Source: an uncultured Marvinbryantia sp. (lineage in GTDB: Bacteria > Bacillota > Clostridia > Lachnospirales > Lachnospiraceae). From it: a stretch of 64,000 bases of DNA. Shown here piece after piece: positions 26,477-36,311 of the stretch (the first letter of the stretch is position 1; each line of letters begins with the position of its first letter). Made by a program: the position numbers and the translations under genes. Location: positions 17,433-81,432 of the forward strand of contig CAKRRF010000007.1 in NCBI GenBank assembly GCA_934394985.1, written 5' to 3'. Under the pieces are notes generated by a model. The model ran no database searches. It was not told the DNA's origin and worked only from the letters and a program-made list of their open reading frames with translations.

Positions 26477-28171
26477 ATGGCATGGTACGATGAAGCTGTT
26501 TTTTATCATATATACCCACTGGGTCTGACAGGAGCACCAAAACAGAATGCTTATGAAAAACCGGTTCACCGGCTGAATACATTGCTGCCATGGATCACTC
26601 ATATCCACGATCTGGGATGTAATGCTCTGTATATCGGTCCTTTATTTGAATCTGTGGGACATGGTTATGAAACTACGGACTATAAGAAGCTGGACAGCCG
26701 CCTGGGAACGAATGAAGATCTGACCGACTTTGTAAAAGAATGCCACAGACAGGGTATCCGGGTGATTCTGGACGGTGTATTTAATCATACCGGCCGCGAT
26801 TTTTTTGCATTTAAAGATATTCAGGCCAACCGAGAACAGTCTCGTTACCGCGACTGGTACTGCAATGTGAATTTTTATGGAAATACTGAATATGATGACG
26901 GTTTTTCCTATGAAAACTGGGGCGGCTATAATCTTCTTGTAAAACTGAATCAGCGTAATCCGGAAGTGAAAGATTATATCTGCGATGTGATTCGCTTCTG
27001 GGTCAGCGAATTTGATATTGACGGTATTCGTCTGGATGCGGCGGATGTACTGGACTTTGATTTTATGAAGGCTCTGCGCCACACAGCAAATGAGGTGAAA
27101 CCGGACTTCTGGCTGATGGGCGAAGTGATCCATGGTGATTATACCCGCTGGGTCAATGAAGGGACTCTTCACTCTGTTACCAACTATCATCTGCACAAAG
27201 CTCTGTATTCCGGTCATAACGACCACAATTATTTTGAAATAGCTCATACCGTAAAGCGTCTCTATGAAATGGGCGGCAACCGTCCGGAGGGTCTGAAACT
27301 TTATAACTTTGTAGACAATCATGACGTAGAACGTATTTATACAAAGCTGAATCAGAAGGCACATTTTACTCCTGTTCATGTGCTGTTGTATACACTTCCG
27401 GGTGTTCCATCTCTCTATTATGGTTCCGAATTCGGCATAGAAGGGAAAAAAGAATATGGTTCGGATGATTCTCTTCGCCCACAACTGAACCTGGATGACT
27501 ATAAAGATGCACTCTCCACCAATTCCTGTACTGCTCTCATTGCAGCACTTGGAAAAATCCGCACAGCCATTCCTGCACTCTCCTATGGTGACTACCAGCA
27601 GCGTGTTCTGACTAACCGCCAGTATGCATTTACCAGAAGCTGGAATGGGTGCACAGCAGCTGTGACAGTCAATAATGATGACAGTCCGGCAGACTTCTAC
27701 GTTCCGGTAGACAGCAGCGAAACTTATCTTGGCACTCTGACCGGTGCAACGGTTCAGCCGGAAAACGGACAGATTCATGTAACCATTGACGGGAACTCCG
27801 GTGAAATCTGGGTTCCGGAATCTGCAATGGATGGAAACCATACTACCATTGCTATAGAAGCATCCTTACCGATTGTTGCTGATCCGGTGGTAAAGAATGA
27901 GGAAAACATCAATGACCATTCAGTGATAGATGATAATGCAAAGAGCCATGTCGAGCCTGTAAAGAATGATAAAGCAGAGAATCCTGTTCTGTCAGATACG
28001 AGTTTGCCAAAAAATAACAAACCGTATGAAGAAATGTCTGTAGCAGAGCTTCAGGCTGCTGTTTTGGAAAAACTGTCCCAGAATGGTCCTGTTACCGATC
28101 AGATGCGCAGGGATGTTGCTGATAATATCTATCCAAATTCCCTGCTGAACTGGGTAAAAAGCTTCCGCTAA
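26477..28171 (+). CDS. GH13 alpha-amylase family glycosidase, intracellular
   Basis: A 564-residue glycoside hydrolase family 13 protein without signal peptide, so it acts on imported oligosaccharides. The four conserved regions are intact: DGVFNHTG (99-106), GIRLDAAD with nucleophile D187, MGEV with acid/base E216, and FVDNHD with D283. A beta-sandwich C-domain ends near residue 455. After it comes an unusual tail: an acidic, Asn/Lys-rich linker and a short helical segment with EEMSVAELQAAVLEKL, with no recognised domain. GGAGG fixes the start 24 bases inside the longest frame. Linkage specificity cannot be read. Confidence 0.9.
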   Translation: MAWYDEAVFYHIYPLGLTGAPKQNAYEKPVHRLNTLLPWITHIHDLGCNALYIGPLFESVGHGYETTDYKKLDSRLGTNEDLTDFVKECHRQGIRVILDGVFNHTGRDFFAFKDIQANREQSRYRDWYCNVNFYGNTEYDDGFSYENWGGYNLLVKLNQRNPEVKDYICDVIRFWVSEFDIDGIRLDAADVLDFDFMKALRHTANEVKPDFWLMGEVIHGDYTRWVNEGTLHSVTNYHLHKALYSGHNDHNYFEIAHTVKRLYEMGGNRPEGLKLYNFVDNHDVERIYTKLNQKAHFTPVHVLLYTLPGVPSLYYGSEFGIEGKKEYGSDDSLRPQLNLDDYKDALSTNSCTALIAALGKIRTAIPALSYGDYQQRVLTNRQYAFTRSWNGCTAAVTVNNDDSPADFYVPVDSSETYLGTLTGATVQPENGQIHVTIDGNSGEIWVPESAMDGNHTTIAIEASLPIVADPVVKNEENINDHSVIDDNAKSHVEPVKNDKAENPVLSDTSLPKNNKPYEEMSVAELQAAVLEKLSQNGPVTDQMRRDVADNIYPNSLLNWVKSFR

Positions 28172-28217
28172 ACAGATCTAATCCATTATATGTATCCAGT
28201 CTTCGCCTATCAGAAAT

Positions 28218-28248
28218 GCCGCTCCCACAGATTTTCTGCAGGAGCGGC
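28218..28248. terminator. Hairpin terminator between GH13 and HIT genes
   Basis: GCCGCTCC (28218-28225) and GGAGCGGC (28241-28248) enclose a further CAG/CTG pairing. T-runs are short on both sides, so strength is uncertain. It lies between converging genes. Confidence 0.65.
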
Positions 28249-28264
28249 ATGTTTGTCTGCTCTG

Positions 28265-28690
28265 TTAACCAACCAGTTTTTCCTGATAGCGTTTTACCAT
28301 CTCTTCGTATTCTGCATCAGTCAGCTTCTTTTCTCCTGGGTTCATGGCAAATACACCACCCCATTCATACTGATCTTTATACTTTGGCACCAGATGAAAA
28401 TGAAGATGATGTCCTGTATCACCATAAGCACCATAATTCACCTTATCCGGATGGAACAGGTCATGCATAGCCTGGGCTACTTTTGCGATATCCTCCATAA
28501 ATGCACTGCGTTCCTCGGCTGTCAGTTCAATAATTTCGCTCACATGCTTTTTATGAGCTACAATCACTCTTCCCGGATGGCTCTGTTCTCTGAACAGATA
28601 CACTTTGGATGTCTCTAATTCACAGATTTTGATTCCGAATGCATCAACCAATTCACCTTCCATGCAATAAGCACAATTCTGATCTTTCAT
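28265..28690 (-). CDS. HIT family nucleotide hydrolase
   Basis: A 141-residue histidine-triad protein; these hydrolyse nucleoside phosphoramidates or dinucleotide polyphosphates. The catalytic triad is in GHHLHFHLVPKY near residue 95. N-terminal CAYCMEGEL resembles a zinc-binding cysteine pair seen in some members. The substrate is not deducible. Single gene with its own ribosome binding site. Confidence 0.92.
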   Translation of the reverse strand: MKDQNCAYCMEGELVDAFGIKICELETSKVYLFREQSHPGRVIVAHKKHVSEIIELTAEERSAFMEDIAKVAQAMHDLFHPDKVNYGAYGDTGHHLHFHLVPKYKDQYEWGGVFAMNPGEKKLTDAEYEEMVKRYQEKLVG

Positions 28691-28780
28691 ACTTAGCTTC
28701 TCCTCGTTTATCTTTCTTTATGAGCTACTGCTCAGTTTTATTATGATTACTGACACATTATTTGTCAAGAAACCATTCTG

Positions 28781-29170
28781 TTATTTACTGATTCGTACAA
28801 AATCTACCTTGTATTCATCACTGCCTTTTTCATCTACTGTGTAGTAAGCTGCCATCTGCGCCACACTCAGATAAATACGAATTGTTCCATTCAGACCTTT
28901 TTCCGCAGCATCTTTCTTTACTGCTTTTTTGATATCATCCATAGATATATCCAGTCCGGACACTTCCAGTGTAACAGAAGCGATTCTGTTTCCGGCATCT
29001 TTTGCAGCTTTCGTTACCGTCTTCACTGTATCCTCTGCCTTTTCTGCCACATCTTTTACCGTTTCCTTTGCCTTTTCTACAATCGGTGTATTCATAATTT
29101 CTTTTGCGTTATCTCTGACTTCCTGGGCAGCTGTTCTCGCTATTTTACTTACAGACTGTTTTTTTCTCAT
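28781..29170 (-). CDS. DUF6465 family protein
   Basis: A 129-residue cytosolic protein. The first 70 residues are a charged amphipathic helix region (VEKAKETVKDVAEKAEDTVK). The last 55 form a compact alpha/beta domain with IRIYLSVAQMAAYYTVDEKG. It matches what I know of DUF6465, found mainly in Lachnospiraceae. Function unknown. It is a lone gene with GGAGG before the ATG; no clear terminator follows. Confidence 0.75.
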   Translation of the reverse strand: MRKKQSVSKIARTAAQEVRDNAKEIMNTPIVEKAKETVKDVAEKAEDTVKTVTKAAKDAGNRIASVTLEVSGLDISMDDIKKAVKKDAAEKGLNGTIRIYLSVAQMAAYYTVDEKGSDEYKVDFVRISK

Positions 29171-29304
29171 AACCGTTATCCTCCTTTTATTCTTTTCTTA
29201 TAAAATAACACAGCTGGCCTTCTACGTCAAATCTCACTGTTTTCGGCAGATCTTTCTTGCAATATCCTGCAAGAAATGATACACTTTACATTAACAGAAT
29301 AATC

Positions 29305-29400
29305 GTTACAGGGAGCTGGCGCAGGAAGCTGGCTGAGAGGAGAATGCAGTTCTCGACCTATAACCTGATTTGGATAATGCCAACGTAGGGATAAGCGAGT
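29305..29400 (+). ncRNA. TPP riboswitch
   Basis: The thi-box is clear: GGGAGCTGG, GGCTGAGAGG, then ACCTGATTTGGATAATGCC and AACGTAGGGA, the sensor helices of the thiamine diphosphate riboswitch. It lies about 80 bases upstream of thiC and is followed by a terminator hairpin. TPP binding should favour that terminator and shut off thiC. Confidence 0.96.
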
Positions 29401-29410
29401 AGATGATAAT

Positions 29411-29447
29411 ACAGGAGTTGCCCCTTACGGGCATCTCCTGTTTTTTA
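29411..29447 (+). terminator. Riboswitch-controlled terminator upstream of thiC
   Basis: ACAGGAGTTGCCC and GGGCATCTCCTGT pair (with a G-T wobble), followed by TTTTTT. It is the expression platform of the TPP riboswitch. Confidence 0.9.
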
Positions 29448-29479
29448 TACAAAAATCAAACTATTTGGAGGATCATAAG

Positions 29480-30790
29480 ATGAGAGAATACACAACACAG
29501 ATGGACGCAGCCAGAAAAGGCATTGTGACACCGGAGATCCGGGTCGTTGCAGAAAAAGAACATATGACGGTCGAGGCACTGATGAAGCTTGTGGCAGAAG
29601 GAAAGGTAGCTATTTGTGCAAACAAAAATCACACCTGCTTAAATCCGGAAGGCGTCGGCAGTATGCTGCGTACTAAGATCAATGTAAATCTGGGCGTATC
29701 AAGAGACTGCAAAGATTATAACATCGAAATGCAGAAAGTCATGAGTGCAGTCAATATGGGGGCGGAAGCTATCATGGATTTATCCAGTCACGGAGACACT
29801 CAGCCGTTTCGAAGAAAACTGACTCATGAATGTCCGGCAATGATCGGTACCGTACCGGTTTATGACAGTGTCATTCACTATCAGAGAGATCTGGCAACTC
29901 TTACAGCCAGAGATTTCGTAGAAGTTATCAGAATGCATGCCGAGGACGGTGTTGATTTTGTGACATTACACTGCGGAATTACGAGAAAGACGATCGAACA
30001 GATTCGGAAGCATAAACGTAAAATGAATATTGTAAGCCGTGGCGGAAGCCTTGTATTCGCATGGATGAGTATGACCGGTGAAGAAAATCCTTTTTATGAA
30101 TATTACGATGAAATCCTGGATATCTGTGAAGAATATGATGTTACCATTTCCCTGGGAGATGCCTGCAGACCGGGATGTCTCGCTGATGCAACCGATGTTT
30201 GTCAGATTGAAGAACTGGTTCGACTTGGAGAACTGACAAAACGTGCATGGGATCACAATGTGCAGGTTATGGTTGAAGGACCGGGACATGTACCGCTTGA
30301 TCAGGTAGCAGCTAATATGAAAGTACAGCAGAGCATCTGTATGGGTGCCCCATTCTATGTATTGGGACCGATTGTAACCGATATTGCTCCTGGATATGAT
30401 CATATTACCAGTGCGATTGGCGGAGCCGTTGCTGCTATGAATGGTGCTTCCTTCCTGTGCTATGTTACACCTGCTGAACATCTGGCACTGCCAAATGTAG
30501 ATGATGTAAAACAGGGAATCATCGCTTCCAAGATTGCAGCTCATGCAGCAGATATCGCCAAGGGAATCCCAGGTGCACGCGATATCGATGACAAAATGGC
30601 TGAAGCCAGACAGAAGCTTGACTGGGATGCCCAGTATGCCTGTGCATTAGATCCTGAAACTGCAAAAGCCATTCGTGACAGCAGAAGTCCGGAAGAAGAC
30701 CACAGTGATACCTGCAGTATGTGTGGAAAATTCTGTGCCGTACGAAGCATGAACAAAGCACTGGCAGGCGAATACATCGACATTCTTTAA
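29480..30790 (+). CDS. thiC: Phosphomethylpyrimidine synthase ThiC
   Basis: ThiC is a radical SAM enzyme that converts aminoimidazole ribotide into the HMP-phosphate half of thiamine. The 4Fe-4S cysteines are in [14 protein letters not shown] at the C-terminus. The body has [11 protein letters not shown] and [17 protein letters not shown]. At 436 residues it lacks the N-terminal extension of the proteobacterial form, as usual in Firmicutes. TTGGAGG before the ATG fixes the start. No other thiamine genes are in the window. Confidence 0.97.
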   Translation: MREYTTQMDAARKGIVTPEIRVVAEKEHMTVEALMKLVAEGKVAICANKNHTCLNPEGVGSMLRTKINVNLGVSRDCKDYNIEMQKVMSAVNMGAEAIMDLSSHGDTQPFRRKLTHECPAMIGTVPVYDSVIHYQRDLATLTARDFVEVIRMHAEDGVDFVTLHCGITRKTIEQIRKHKRKMNIVSRGGSLVFAWMSMTGEENPFYEYYDEILDICEEYDVTISLGDACRPGCLADATDVCQIEELVRLGELTKRAWDHNVQVMVEGPGHVPLDQVAANMKVQQSICMGAPFYVLGPIVTDIAPGYDHITSAIGGAVAAMNGASFLCYVTPAEHLALPNVDDVKQGIIASKIAAHAADIAKGIPGARDIDDKMAEARQKLDWDAQYACALDPETAKAIRDSRSPEEDHSDTCSMCGKFCAVRSMNKALAGEYIDIL

Positions 30791-30796
30791 TCATAT

Positions 30797-30836
30797 CAAA
30801 AACAGGCAGACCATTACTGATCTGCCTGTTGCTGTA
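30797..30836. terminator. Terminator between thiC and cardiolipin synthase
   Basis: ACAGGCAGA and TCTGCCTGT pair around 10 bases (30802-30829). On the minus strand TTTTTGAT follows, and on the plus strand TGCTGTATATTTTT. It serves converging genes. Confidence 0.8.
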
Positions 30837-30841
30837 TATTT

Positions 30842-32479
30842 TTACATCAGTGGCGCAAAAAGACGCAGCAGACTTCCCGCCAGCTTCTGCCAAAGCGGCA
30901 TACTGCGATACACATCTTTCGTTATCTTTTCACATTCTTTCAGTGTATTTTGGAAATCTTCCTCAATGGCACAGATTTCTTTATTTTTATACATCAGCGC
31001 TGCACATTCAAAGCTGAGATACATACTGCGGAAATCCATATTAATACTTCCCACCACTGCTTTTTCATTGTCCGATACAAATACTTTGGAATGCACAAAG
31101 CCCGGAAGGAATTCGTAAATCTCCACCCCCGCTTCCAGAAGTTCATTGTAAAAAGTGCGGGCAAGAATAAACGCATATTTTTTATCCGGAATATGCGGCA
31201 TGATAATCTTGACATCTACTCCACGCTTTGCCGCATAAGTCAAAGCTACCACCATATTATGATCCAGCACCAAATATGGGGTCATAATATGTACATATTT
31301 TTCTGCCGTATTCAAAATGTCCAGATAAACCAGTTCTCCCACCTGCTCATTATCCAGCGGATTATCATCATATGGAATAACAAAGCCTTTTCCTTCTTCT
31401 TCGCACTTTGGAATTGGCATCTTTATATAGCGGCGATATTCCTCCAGCAAATGTGCCTCTGTCTTTTTTCTTTCCATTTTGGATAGCTTCACATATTCCA
31501 CTACATTCCACATCTGAAGAAACATCAGCGTAAAATCCCGTACCGCATCTCCTTGAAGCATCAGGCAGGCATCTTTCCAGTAACCAAAACGCTCTTTCTG
31601 ATTAATATACTCATCTGCCAGATTGATTCCTCCGGTAAATGCCGTATGACCATCCACTACCATGATTTTTCGATGATCCCGATTGTTCTGTACCGTAGAG
31701 AGCAGCGGCACAATCGGCGAAAATACCTGGCATTTGATTCCCTCTGCATTCAGATCTCTGGCATAATGAATCGGGAGCCGGAAATAATCACTCATGCCAT
31801 CATACATAATCCTCACTTCCACGCCTTCCTTTACTTTTGCGCGCAGAATCTCCAGGATCGTCTCCCACATATATCCCTGATCCACAATAAAAAACTCAAT
31901 AAAAATATAATGCTTTGCTGCGGACAATTCCCGTAAGATAACATCAAACGCACTTTCTCCGCTGGGATAATAGTGCGCTGTGGTATTGGTATGCACCGCA
32001 CTGTTACTCGCTTTGCGCAGATAGGATACCAGATTTGCCGCCTGTGGTGATTCTTCCTCCAGCGCCTTCCGATCCTCTTCTTTTTGCTCAGAAAGCTCTG
32101 CTGTTCTGGCTACTTCCTTTACAACCTGCTGATTCAGTAAATGTCGCTCCATCTGCAGATGAAAATACAGATAAAACAGTGCTCCAAATACCGGAACTGT
32201 CAAAATCGGTACCATCCATGCGATCTTAAATGACGGATTTCCCTTCTGATTAATCAGATATACTGACAATACAAATCCCAAGAAAATAGAACCTCCGTAA
32301 ATAGCAAACACATAATTGCTCAGAAATCGAAATCCTACCAGGAGAATACTGATCTGTAACAAAATCAGTATCAGCAAAATACCCGTCCGGCCAAAGATCA
32401 CACTTAAAACTCCACGTTTACCGCGATTCAGATTCTCCTTCTGTTTCATCAAAAACTGTTTTTTCTTTTCCACGCACAT
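30842..32479 (-). CDS. cls: Cardiolipin synthase (phospholipase D type)
   Basis: The enzyme joins two phosphatidylglycerol molecules into cardiolipin at the membrane. Three N-terminal hydrophobic segments (within about residues 25-115) precede two PLD domains. Their HKD motifs are HRKIMVVDGHTAFTGGIN and HSKVFVSDNEKAVVGSIN. The 545-residue length is slightly above the usual 480-510 because of a charged N-terminus. The exact start is unsure: a GTG at 32473 has better spacing from CGAGGA than the ATG given here. Confidence 0.92.
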   Translation of the reverse strand: MCVEKKKQFLMKQKENLNRGKRGVLSVIFGRTGILLILILLQISILLVGFRFLSNYVFAIYGGSIFLGFVLSVYLINQKGNPSFKIAWMVPILTVPVFGALFYLYFHLQMERHLLNQQVVKEVARTAELSEQKEEDRKALEEESPQAANLVSYLRKASNSAVHTNTTAHYYPSGESAFDVILRELSAAKHYIFIEFFIVDQGYMWETILEILRAKVKEGVEVRIMYDGMSDYFRLPIHYARDLNAEGIKCQVFSPIVPLLSTVQNNRDHRKIMVVDGHTAFTGGINLADEYINQKERFGYWKDACLMLQGDAVRDFTLMFLQMWNVVEYVKLSKMERKKTEAHLLEEYRRYIKMPIPKCEEEGKGFVIPYDDNPLDNEQVGELVYLDILNTAEKYVHIMTPYLVLDHNMVVALTYAAKRGVDVKIIMPHIPDKKYAFILARTFYNELLEAGVEIYEFLPGFVHSKVFVSDNEKAVVGSINMDFRSMYLSFECAALMYKNKEICAIEEDFQNTLKECEKITKDVYRSMPLWQKLAGSLLRLFAPLM

Positions 32480-32503
32480 TCCTCGATTCTTTTCTTCGCT
32501 TCC

Positions 32504-34510
32504 TTATGCCAGTTCTTCGTGTTTCTCTCCAATCATCTTCAGGAACTCTTCTTCGCTAATCACCGGTATCCCCAGCTGCTGTGCCTTCGTCAGTTTACTT
32601 CCTGCATTCTCTCCGGCAAGTACATAATCTGTCTTTTTCGATACAGAACCGGCCGCTTTCCCGCCATACTGAAGAATCATGTCTGCCGCTTCTTTTCTTC
32701 CCATATTTGGAAGCGTTCCAGTCACTACAAATGTTTTTCCGGTCAGGATACCATCTCCTGCCTGTACTTCTGTTTTCATCTTCACGCCTTCTGCTGCCAT
32801 TTTTTCCAGTAGTCTGCGATTTTCTTCGTCTGCAAAGAAATCATAGATGGAACATGCGCTGATCTGCCCGATATCCGGTACTTCCAGCAATTCTTCCACC
32901 GATGCCTGCTCCAGTTTTTCCATGGAACCAAAATGCTGCATCAATTCCCTTGCTGTCGCTTTTCCCACATTTGGAATCCCCAGTCCTGCCAGCAGATGCT
33001 GAGGATCTTTTTTCTTGGATTCTTCAATTGCTGTCAGAAGCTTATCGGTATTCTTTTCCTTTCCGATCAGTCCCTTTTCGATCAGTTCGTCGCGATGATC
33101 TTTCAGCGTAAAAATATCTGCCACATTTTCCAGATATCCCTGTCGCACCAGTTCTACAATATAGTTCTCTCCGAATCCTTTTATGTCCATGGCATCCCTG
33201 CCTGCAAAATTGATGATATGTCGTTCCTTCTGAGCCGGACAGCTGATTCCGGTACATTTGATATCTGCGGTTTCTTTTTCCCGCACAGCCGGTGCTCCGC
33301 AGACCGGACAACGATCCGGGATCTGAAATCTGACTGTACCGGCAGGTCTTTTTTCCTTCACCACTGCTTTGATCTTCGGAATGATTTCACCGGATTTATA
33401 TACCACAATCGTATCTCCGATGCCAATATCCAGTTCATCAATAAAATCCTGATTATGAAGTGTTGCTCTGGATACACTGGTGCCGCACAGACGAATCGGA
33501 TCAAATACAGCCGTTGGTGTAATTCTTCCTGTTCTCCCTACCGACAGCTCAATATCACGAAGTACGGTTTCTTTTTCTTCCGGTGGGTACTTATAAGCCA
33601 CTGCCCATCTCGGTACCTTGGAGGTCTCTCCCACTGTTACACGATCCTGCAGACTGTTCAGCTTCACGACTGCGCCGTCAATATCATACCCCAGACTGCC
33701 ACGCTGCTCACCGATTTTCTGAATCGCCTCCCACACTTCTTCACCTGTGGTACAGACCTGATAATTTTCAATCACCTTTACCCCATTGCTCTTTAAATAT
33801 TCATATCCTTCCGTATGTGTGGCAAAGGTTCTGCCCTGCGTCTCCTGAATATTAAAGATAAACATGGACAGATTCCGTTCTTTTGTAATCTTACTGTCCA
33901 ACTGACGAAGCGTGCCTGCTGCACAGTTTCTCGGATTGGCAAATAATTTTTTACCCAGAAGTTCCTGCTTTGCATTCACTGCATCAAAGGCATCGTTTGT
34001 CATATAGACCTCTCCACGGATCTCAATATAAGGAATCGGATGCTTCAGTTTCTTTTTTACATCTTTAATCACTCTGGCATTTTCCGTTACATCTTCTCCC
34101 TGAATGATCCCGTCTCCTCTGGTAATGGCGGTAGTCATCACTCCGTCTGTATAACGAATCGCCATAGATAAGCCATCAATCTTAGTCTCTACTACAAATT
34201 CCGGATGATCCAGCTGCTGCTGCATACTCTCTACAAACTGCATTACTTCCTCTTTGGAAAATACATCCTGCAGACTGAGCATCGGGACTCTGTGACGAAC
34301 CAGAACGCCTGCTTCTCTCTTTGCATTTCCGCCCACATGCTGTGTCGGGGAGTCCAAAGTAATGCGCTCCGGATGCTCTACTTCCAGTTTTTTCAGTTCC
34401 TGCATCAGCATATCATATTCGTAATCCGTGATCTCCGGATCGTCCTGATTATAGTAACGGTCAATATGATAATTTATCTTTTCTCTTAATTCGTCAATTC
34501 TGTCTTTCAT
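32504..34510 (-). CDS. ligA: NAD-dependent DNA ligase LigA
   Basis: LigA seals nicks in replication and repair using NAD. The 668-residue protein has an N-terminal Ia/adenylation domain with catalytic K110 in ETKIDG. An OB fold and a four-Cys zinc finger (CPVCGAP to CTGISCPAQ, about 400-425) follow, then HhH repeats and a C-terminal BRCT domain (TGKTFVVTGTLPNMGRKEA). Its ATG overlaps the stop of the upstream pseudouridine synthase gene by 4 bases. Confidence 0.97.
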   Translation of the reverse strand: MKDRIDELREKINYHIDRYYNQDDPEITDYEYDMLMQELKKLEVEHPERITLDSPTQHVGGNAKREAGVLVRHRVPMLSLQDVFSKEEVMQFVESMQQQLDHPEFVVETKIDGLSMAIRYTDGVMTTAITRGDGIIQGEDVTENARVIKDVKKKLKHPIPYIEIRGEVYMTNDAFDAVNAKQELLGKKLFANPRNCAAGTLRQLDSKITKERNLSMFIFNIQETQGRTFATHTEGYEYLKSNGVKVIENYQVCTTGEEVWEAIQKIGEQRGSLGYDIDGAVVKLNSLQDRVTVGETSKVPRWAVAYKYPPEEKETVLRDIELSVGRTGRITPTAVFDPIRLCGTSVSRATLHNQDFIDELDIGIGDTIVVYKSGEIIPKIKAVVKEKRPAGTVRFQIPDRCPVCGAPAVREKETADIKCTGISCPAQKERHIINFAGRDAMDIKGFGENYIVELVRQGYLENVADIFTLKDHRDELIEKGLIGKEKNTDKLLTAIEESKKKDPQHLLAGLGIPNVGKATARELMQHFGSMEKLEQASVEELLEVPDIGQISACSIYDFFADEENRRLLEKMAAEGVKMKTEVQAGDGILTGKTFVVTGTLPNMGRKEAADMILQYGGKAAGSVSKKTDYVLAGENAGSKLTKAQQLGIPVISEEEFLKMIGEKHEELA

Positions 34511-35271
34511 GATCTGGATTCCTTTATGCTTTCATATAATTCTTCCATCTCTCTGTCTGACACTTCCCGGTATTCTCCCGTCTTCAGTGTTCCCAGAGAG
34601 ATGTTCATGATCCGCACACGTTTCAGTCTCAGCACCTTACATCCGCAAGCCTGACACATACGGCGGATCTGACGGTTCAGCCCCTGTGTTAAAATAATAG
34701 AAAACTTTTTCTCATCAATTTTTTTCACCCTGCATGGTCTGGTCTTTACCTCAAGCTCTTTCAGCCACACTCCCTGCTGCATCTTCTGTATAAATTTTTC
34801 TGTCACAGGACGGTCAATCTCAACCTCGTACTCTTTTTCATGATAATTTCCCGCCCGCATGATTTTATTCAGAATATCTCCGTGATTTGTCATCAGCAGA
34901 AGACCTTCAGAATCCTTATCCAGTCTTCCGATCGGAAATACCCGCTTGGGATAATTCAGAAATGCATCAATCGTCGTATCACCCCAACGGTCATCTGTGC
35001 TGCACAGCACACCTCTCGGCTTATAAACTGCCAGCAAAATCATCTCTTTTTCCCGCTTTGCCTGTCTGCCTTCTACGATCACTTTCTGAGTTGGAAGTAC
35101 CTTCTGCCCTGTGGCAGCCACTTGTCCATCCACCAGTACCTTTCCCATCTCAATAAGCCGGTCTGCTTCTCTTCTGGAACAGATCCCGGCTTCGCTTAAA
35201 TATTTATTCAGCCTGACTGGCTTGTTTTCATCTTTTTGTGCAAACTCTGACTGCATTCGGTTGTTATGCAT
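34507..35271 (-). CDS. rluF: 23S rRNA pseudouridine synthase, RluF/RsuA family
   Basis: A 254-residue RNA-modifying enzyme. An S4 domain (VRLNKYLSEAGICSRREADR) is followed by the catalytic GRLDKDSEGLLLMTN, where the Asp is the nucleophile. NRQIRRMCQACGCKVLRLKRVRI is typical of the RsuA/RluB/E/F branch. RluF is favoured by length and motif detail, but the exact uridine target is not certain. It is translationally coupled to ligA. Confidence 0.88.
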   Translation of the reverse strand: MHNNRMQSEFAQKDENKPVRLNKYLSEAGICSRREADRLIEMGKVLVDGQVAATGQKVLPTQKVIVEGRQAKREKEMILLAVYKPRGVLCSTDDRWGDTTIDAFLNYPKRVFPIGRLDKDSEGLLLMTNHGDILNKIMRAGNYHEKEYEVEIDRPVTEKFIQKMQQGVWLKELEVKTRPCRVKKIDEKKFSIILTQGLNRQIRRMCQACGCKVLRLKRVRIMNISLGTLKTGEYREVSDREMEELYESIKESRS

Positions 35272-35365
35272 AAGTATTCTTCCACGCTCCTCAATAATTT
35301 ATTTAGTATAACATTTCATTGCAATAATTTCAACACTCGCCTATACTGGTTTTATATGAAAAATT

Positions 35366-35402
35366 GGCATCGAGATGGATCCTCCGATCATTTCTCGATG
35401 CC
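35366..35402. terminator. Terminator after the homocysteine methyltransferase gene
   Basis: GGCATCGAGA and TCTCGATGCC pair around a 17-base loop. AATTTTTCAT follows on the minus strand; a TTTTTTT run lies a little further on the plus side. Confidence 0.75.
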
Positions 35403-35423
35403 ACTATTGTTTTTTTAGATTCT

Positions 35424-36290
35424 TTATACTAATTTTTTCAGTTCCCTAATATAGTCCGGTGTGGTACCGCAGCAGCCTCCTACGATCTTTGCGCCTTTTT
35501 CCAGCAGCACTTTCATACCTGTTCCAAAGCTCTCCGGTGTCATATCATAGCTTGCCTCTCCGGTATCAGAAATCTTTGGCATACCCGCATTGGGTTTTAC
35601 AATCATTGGAATATGAAGTCTCTGATTCAGACCTTCCACAATGGATACCAGCTGCTCCGGACCTACGGAACAGTTGATCCCCACCGCATCTGCTCCCATT
35701 TCCTGCAGGGTCTCAGCCGCTTCAAAAATATGTCCGCCTGCATAAATGCTGCCATCTGCATCGATTGTCATACTACAGAGCACCGGAAGATCACACACCT
35801 GCTGTGCCGCTTCCAGTGCAGCCATTGCTTCGTCCATACTGGTCATAGTCTCCATCAGGATCACATCCACACCGGCATCCACCAGATAGCGCATCTGTTC
35901 TTTATACCGCTCCATCGCCTTTTCGTAAGTGGCATCCGGAGACATTCCGATCATTTTTACAATGGCCGTCACATCTCCTGCCACATAAGCTTTTCCGTCC
36001 ACTGCGTTTTTACTGATCTTTACCAGCTCATGATTCATCTCTTCTACCTGTGCGCCAAGTCCATAACTGCTCAGGTTAAAACGGTTGGCTCCAAAAGTAG
36101 GAGCACAGAGAATCTGGCTTCCTGCTTCTACATATCTCTTCTGAAGCTCTGTTATGATCTCCGGATGATCCAGAATCCATTCTTCTGAGCAGATGCCTCT
36201 CGGCATTCCCATGCAAAACAGATTGGATCCGGTTGCGCCATCCAGGAACGTTATCTTTTCTGTCAGTTTCTGAAATTCTTCTTTTGTCAT
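35424..36290 (-). CDS. Homocysteine S-methyltransferase family protein
   Basis: A 288-residue zinc methyltransferase like the N-terminal module of MetH. It starts with FLDGATGSNLFCMGMPRG. The zinc cysteines are in VGINCSVGPEQL near residue 208 and in GGCCGTTPDYI near the C-terminus. Stand-alone proteins of this type may use S-methylmethionine or, in Clostridia, work with separate B12 and folate modules; none are in the window. It lies 21 bases after asnB, probably in one operon. Confidence 0.88.
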   Translation of the reverse strand: MTKEEFQKLTEKITFLDGATGSNLFCMGMPRGICSEEWILDHPEIITELQKRYVEAGSQILCAPTFGANRFNLSSYGLGAQVEEMNHELVKISKNAVDGKAYVAGDVTAIVKMIGMSPDATYEKAMERYKEQMRYLVDAGVDVILMETMTSMDEAMAALEAAQQVCDLPVLCSMTIDADGSIYAGGHIFEAAETLQEMGADAVGINCSVGPEQLVSIVEGLNQRLHIPMIVKPNAGMPKISDTGEASYDMTPESFGTGMKVLLEKGAKIVGGCCGTTPDYIRELKKLV

Positions 36291-36311
36291 ACTTTCTCCT
36301 GTATCTGTCCT

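Noticed and set aside
26642..27841. A 399-residue open frame on the minus strand inside the GH13 gene
   Set aside because: The plus-strand gene has all GH13 motifs. The antisense frame has no ribosome binding site, no family resemblance and a composition typical of a codon-bias shadow.
28691..28780. A small gene or terminator between the HIT and DUF6465 genes
   Set aside because: No convincing start with ribosome binding site, and no stem with a T-run.
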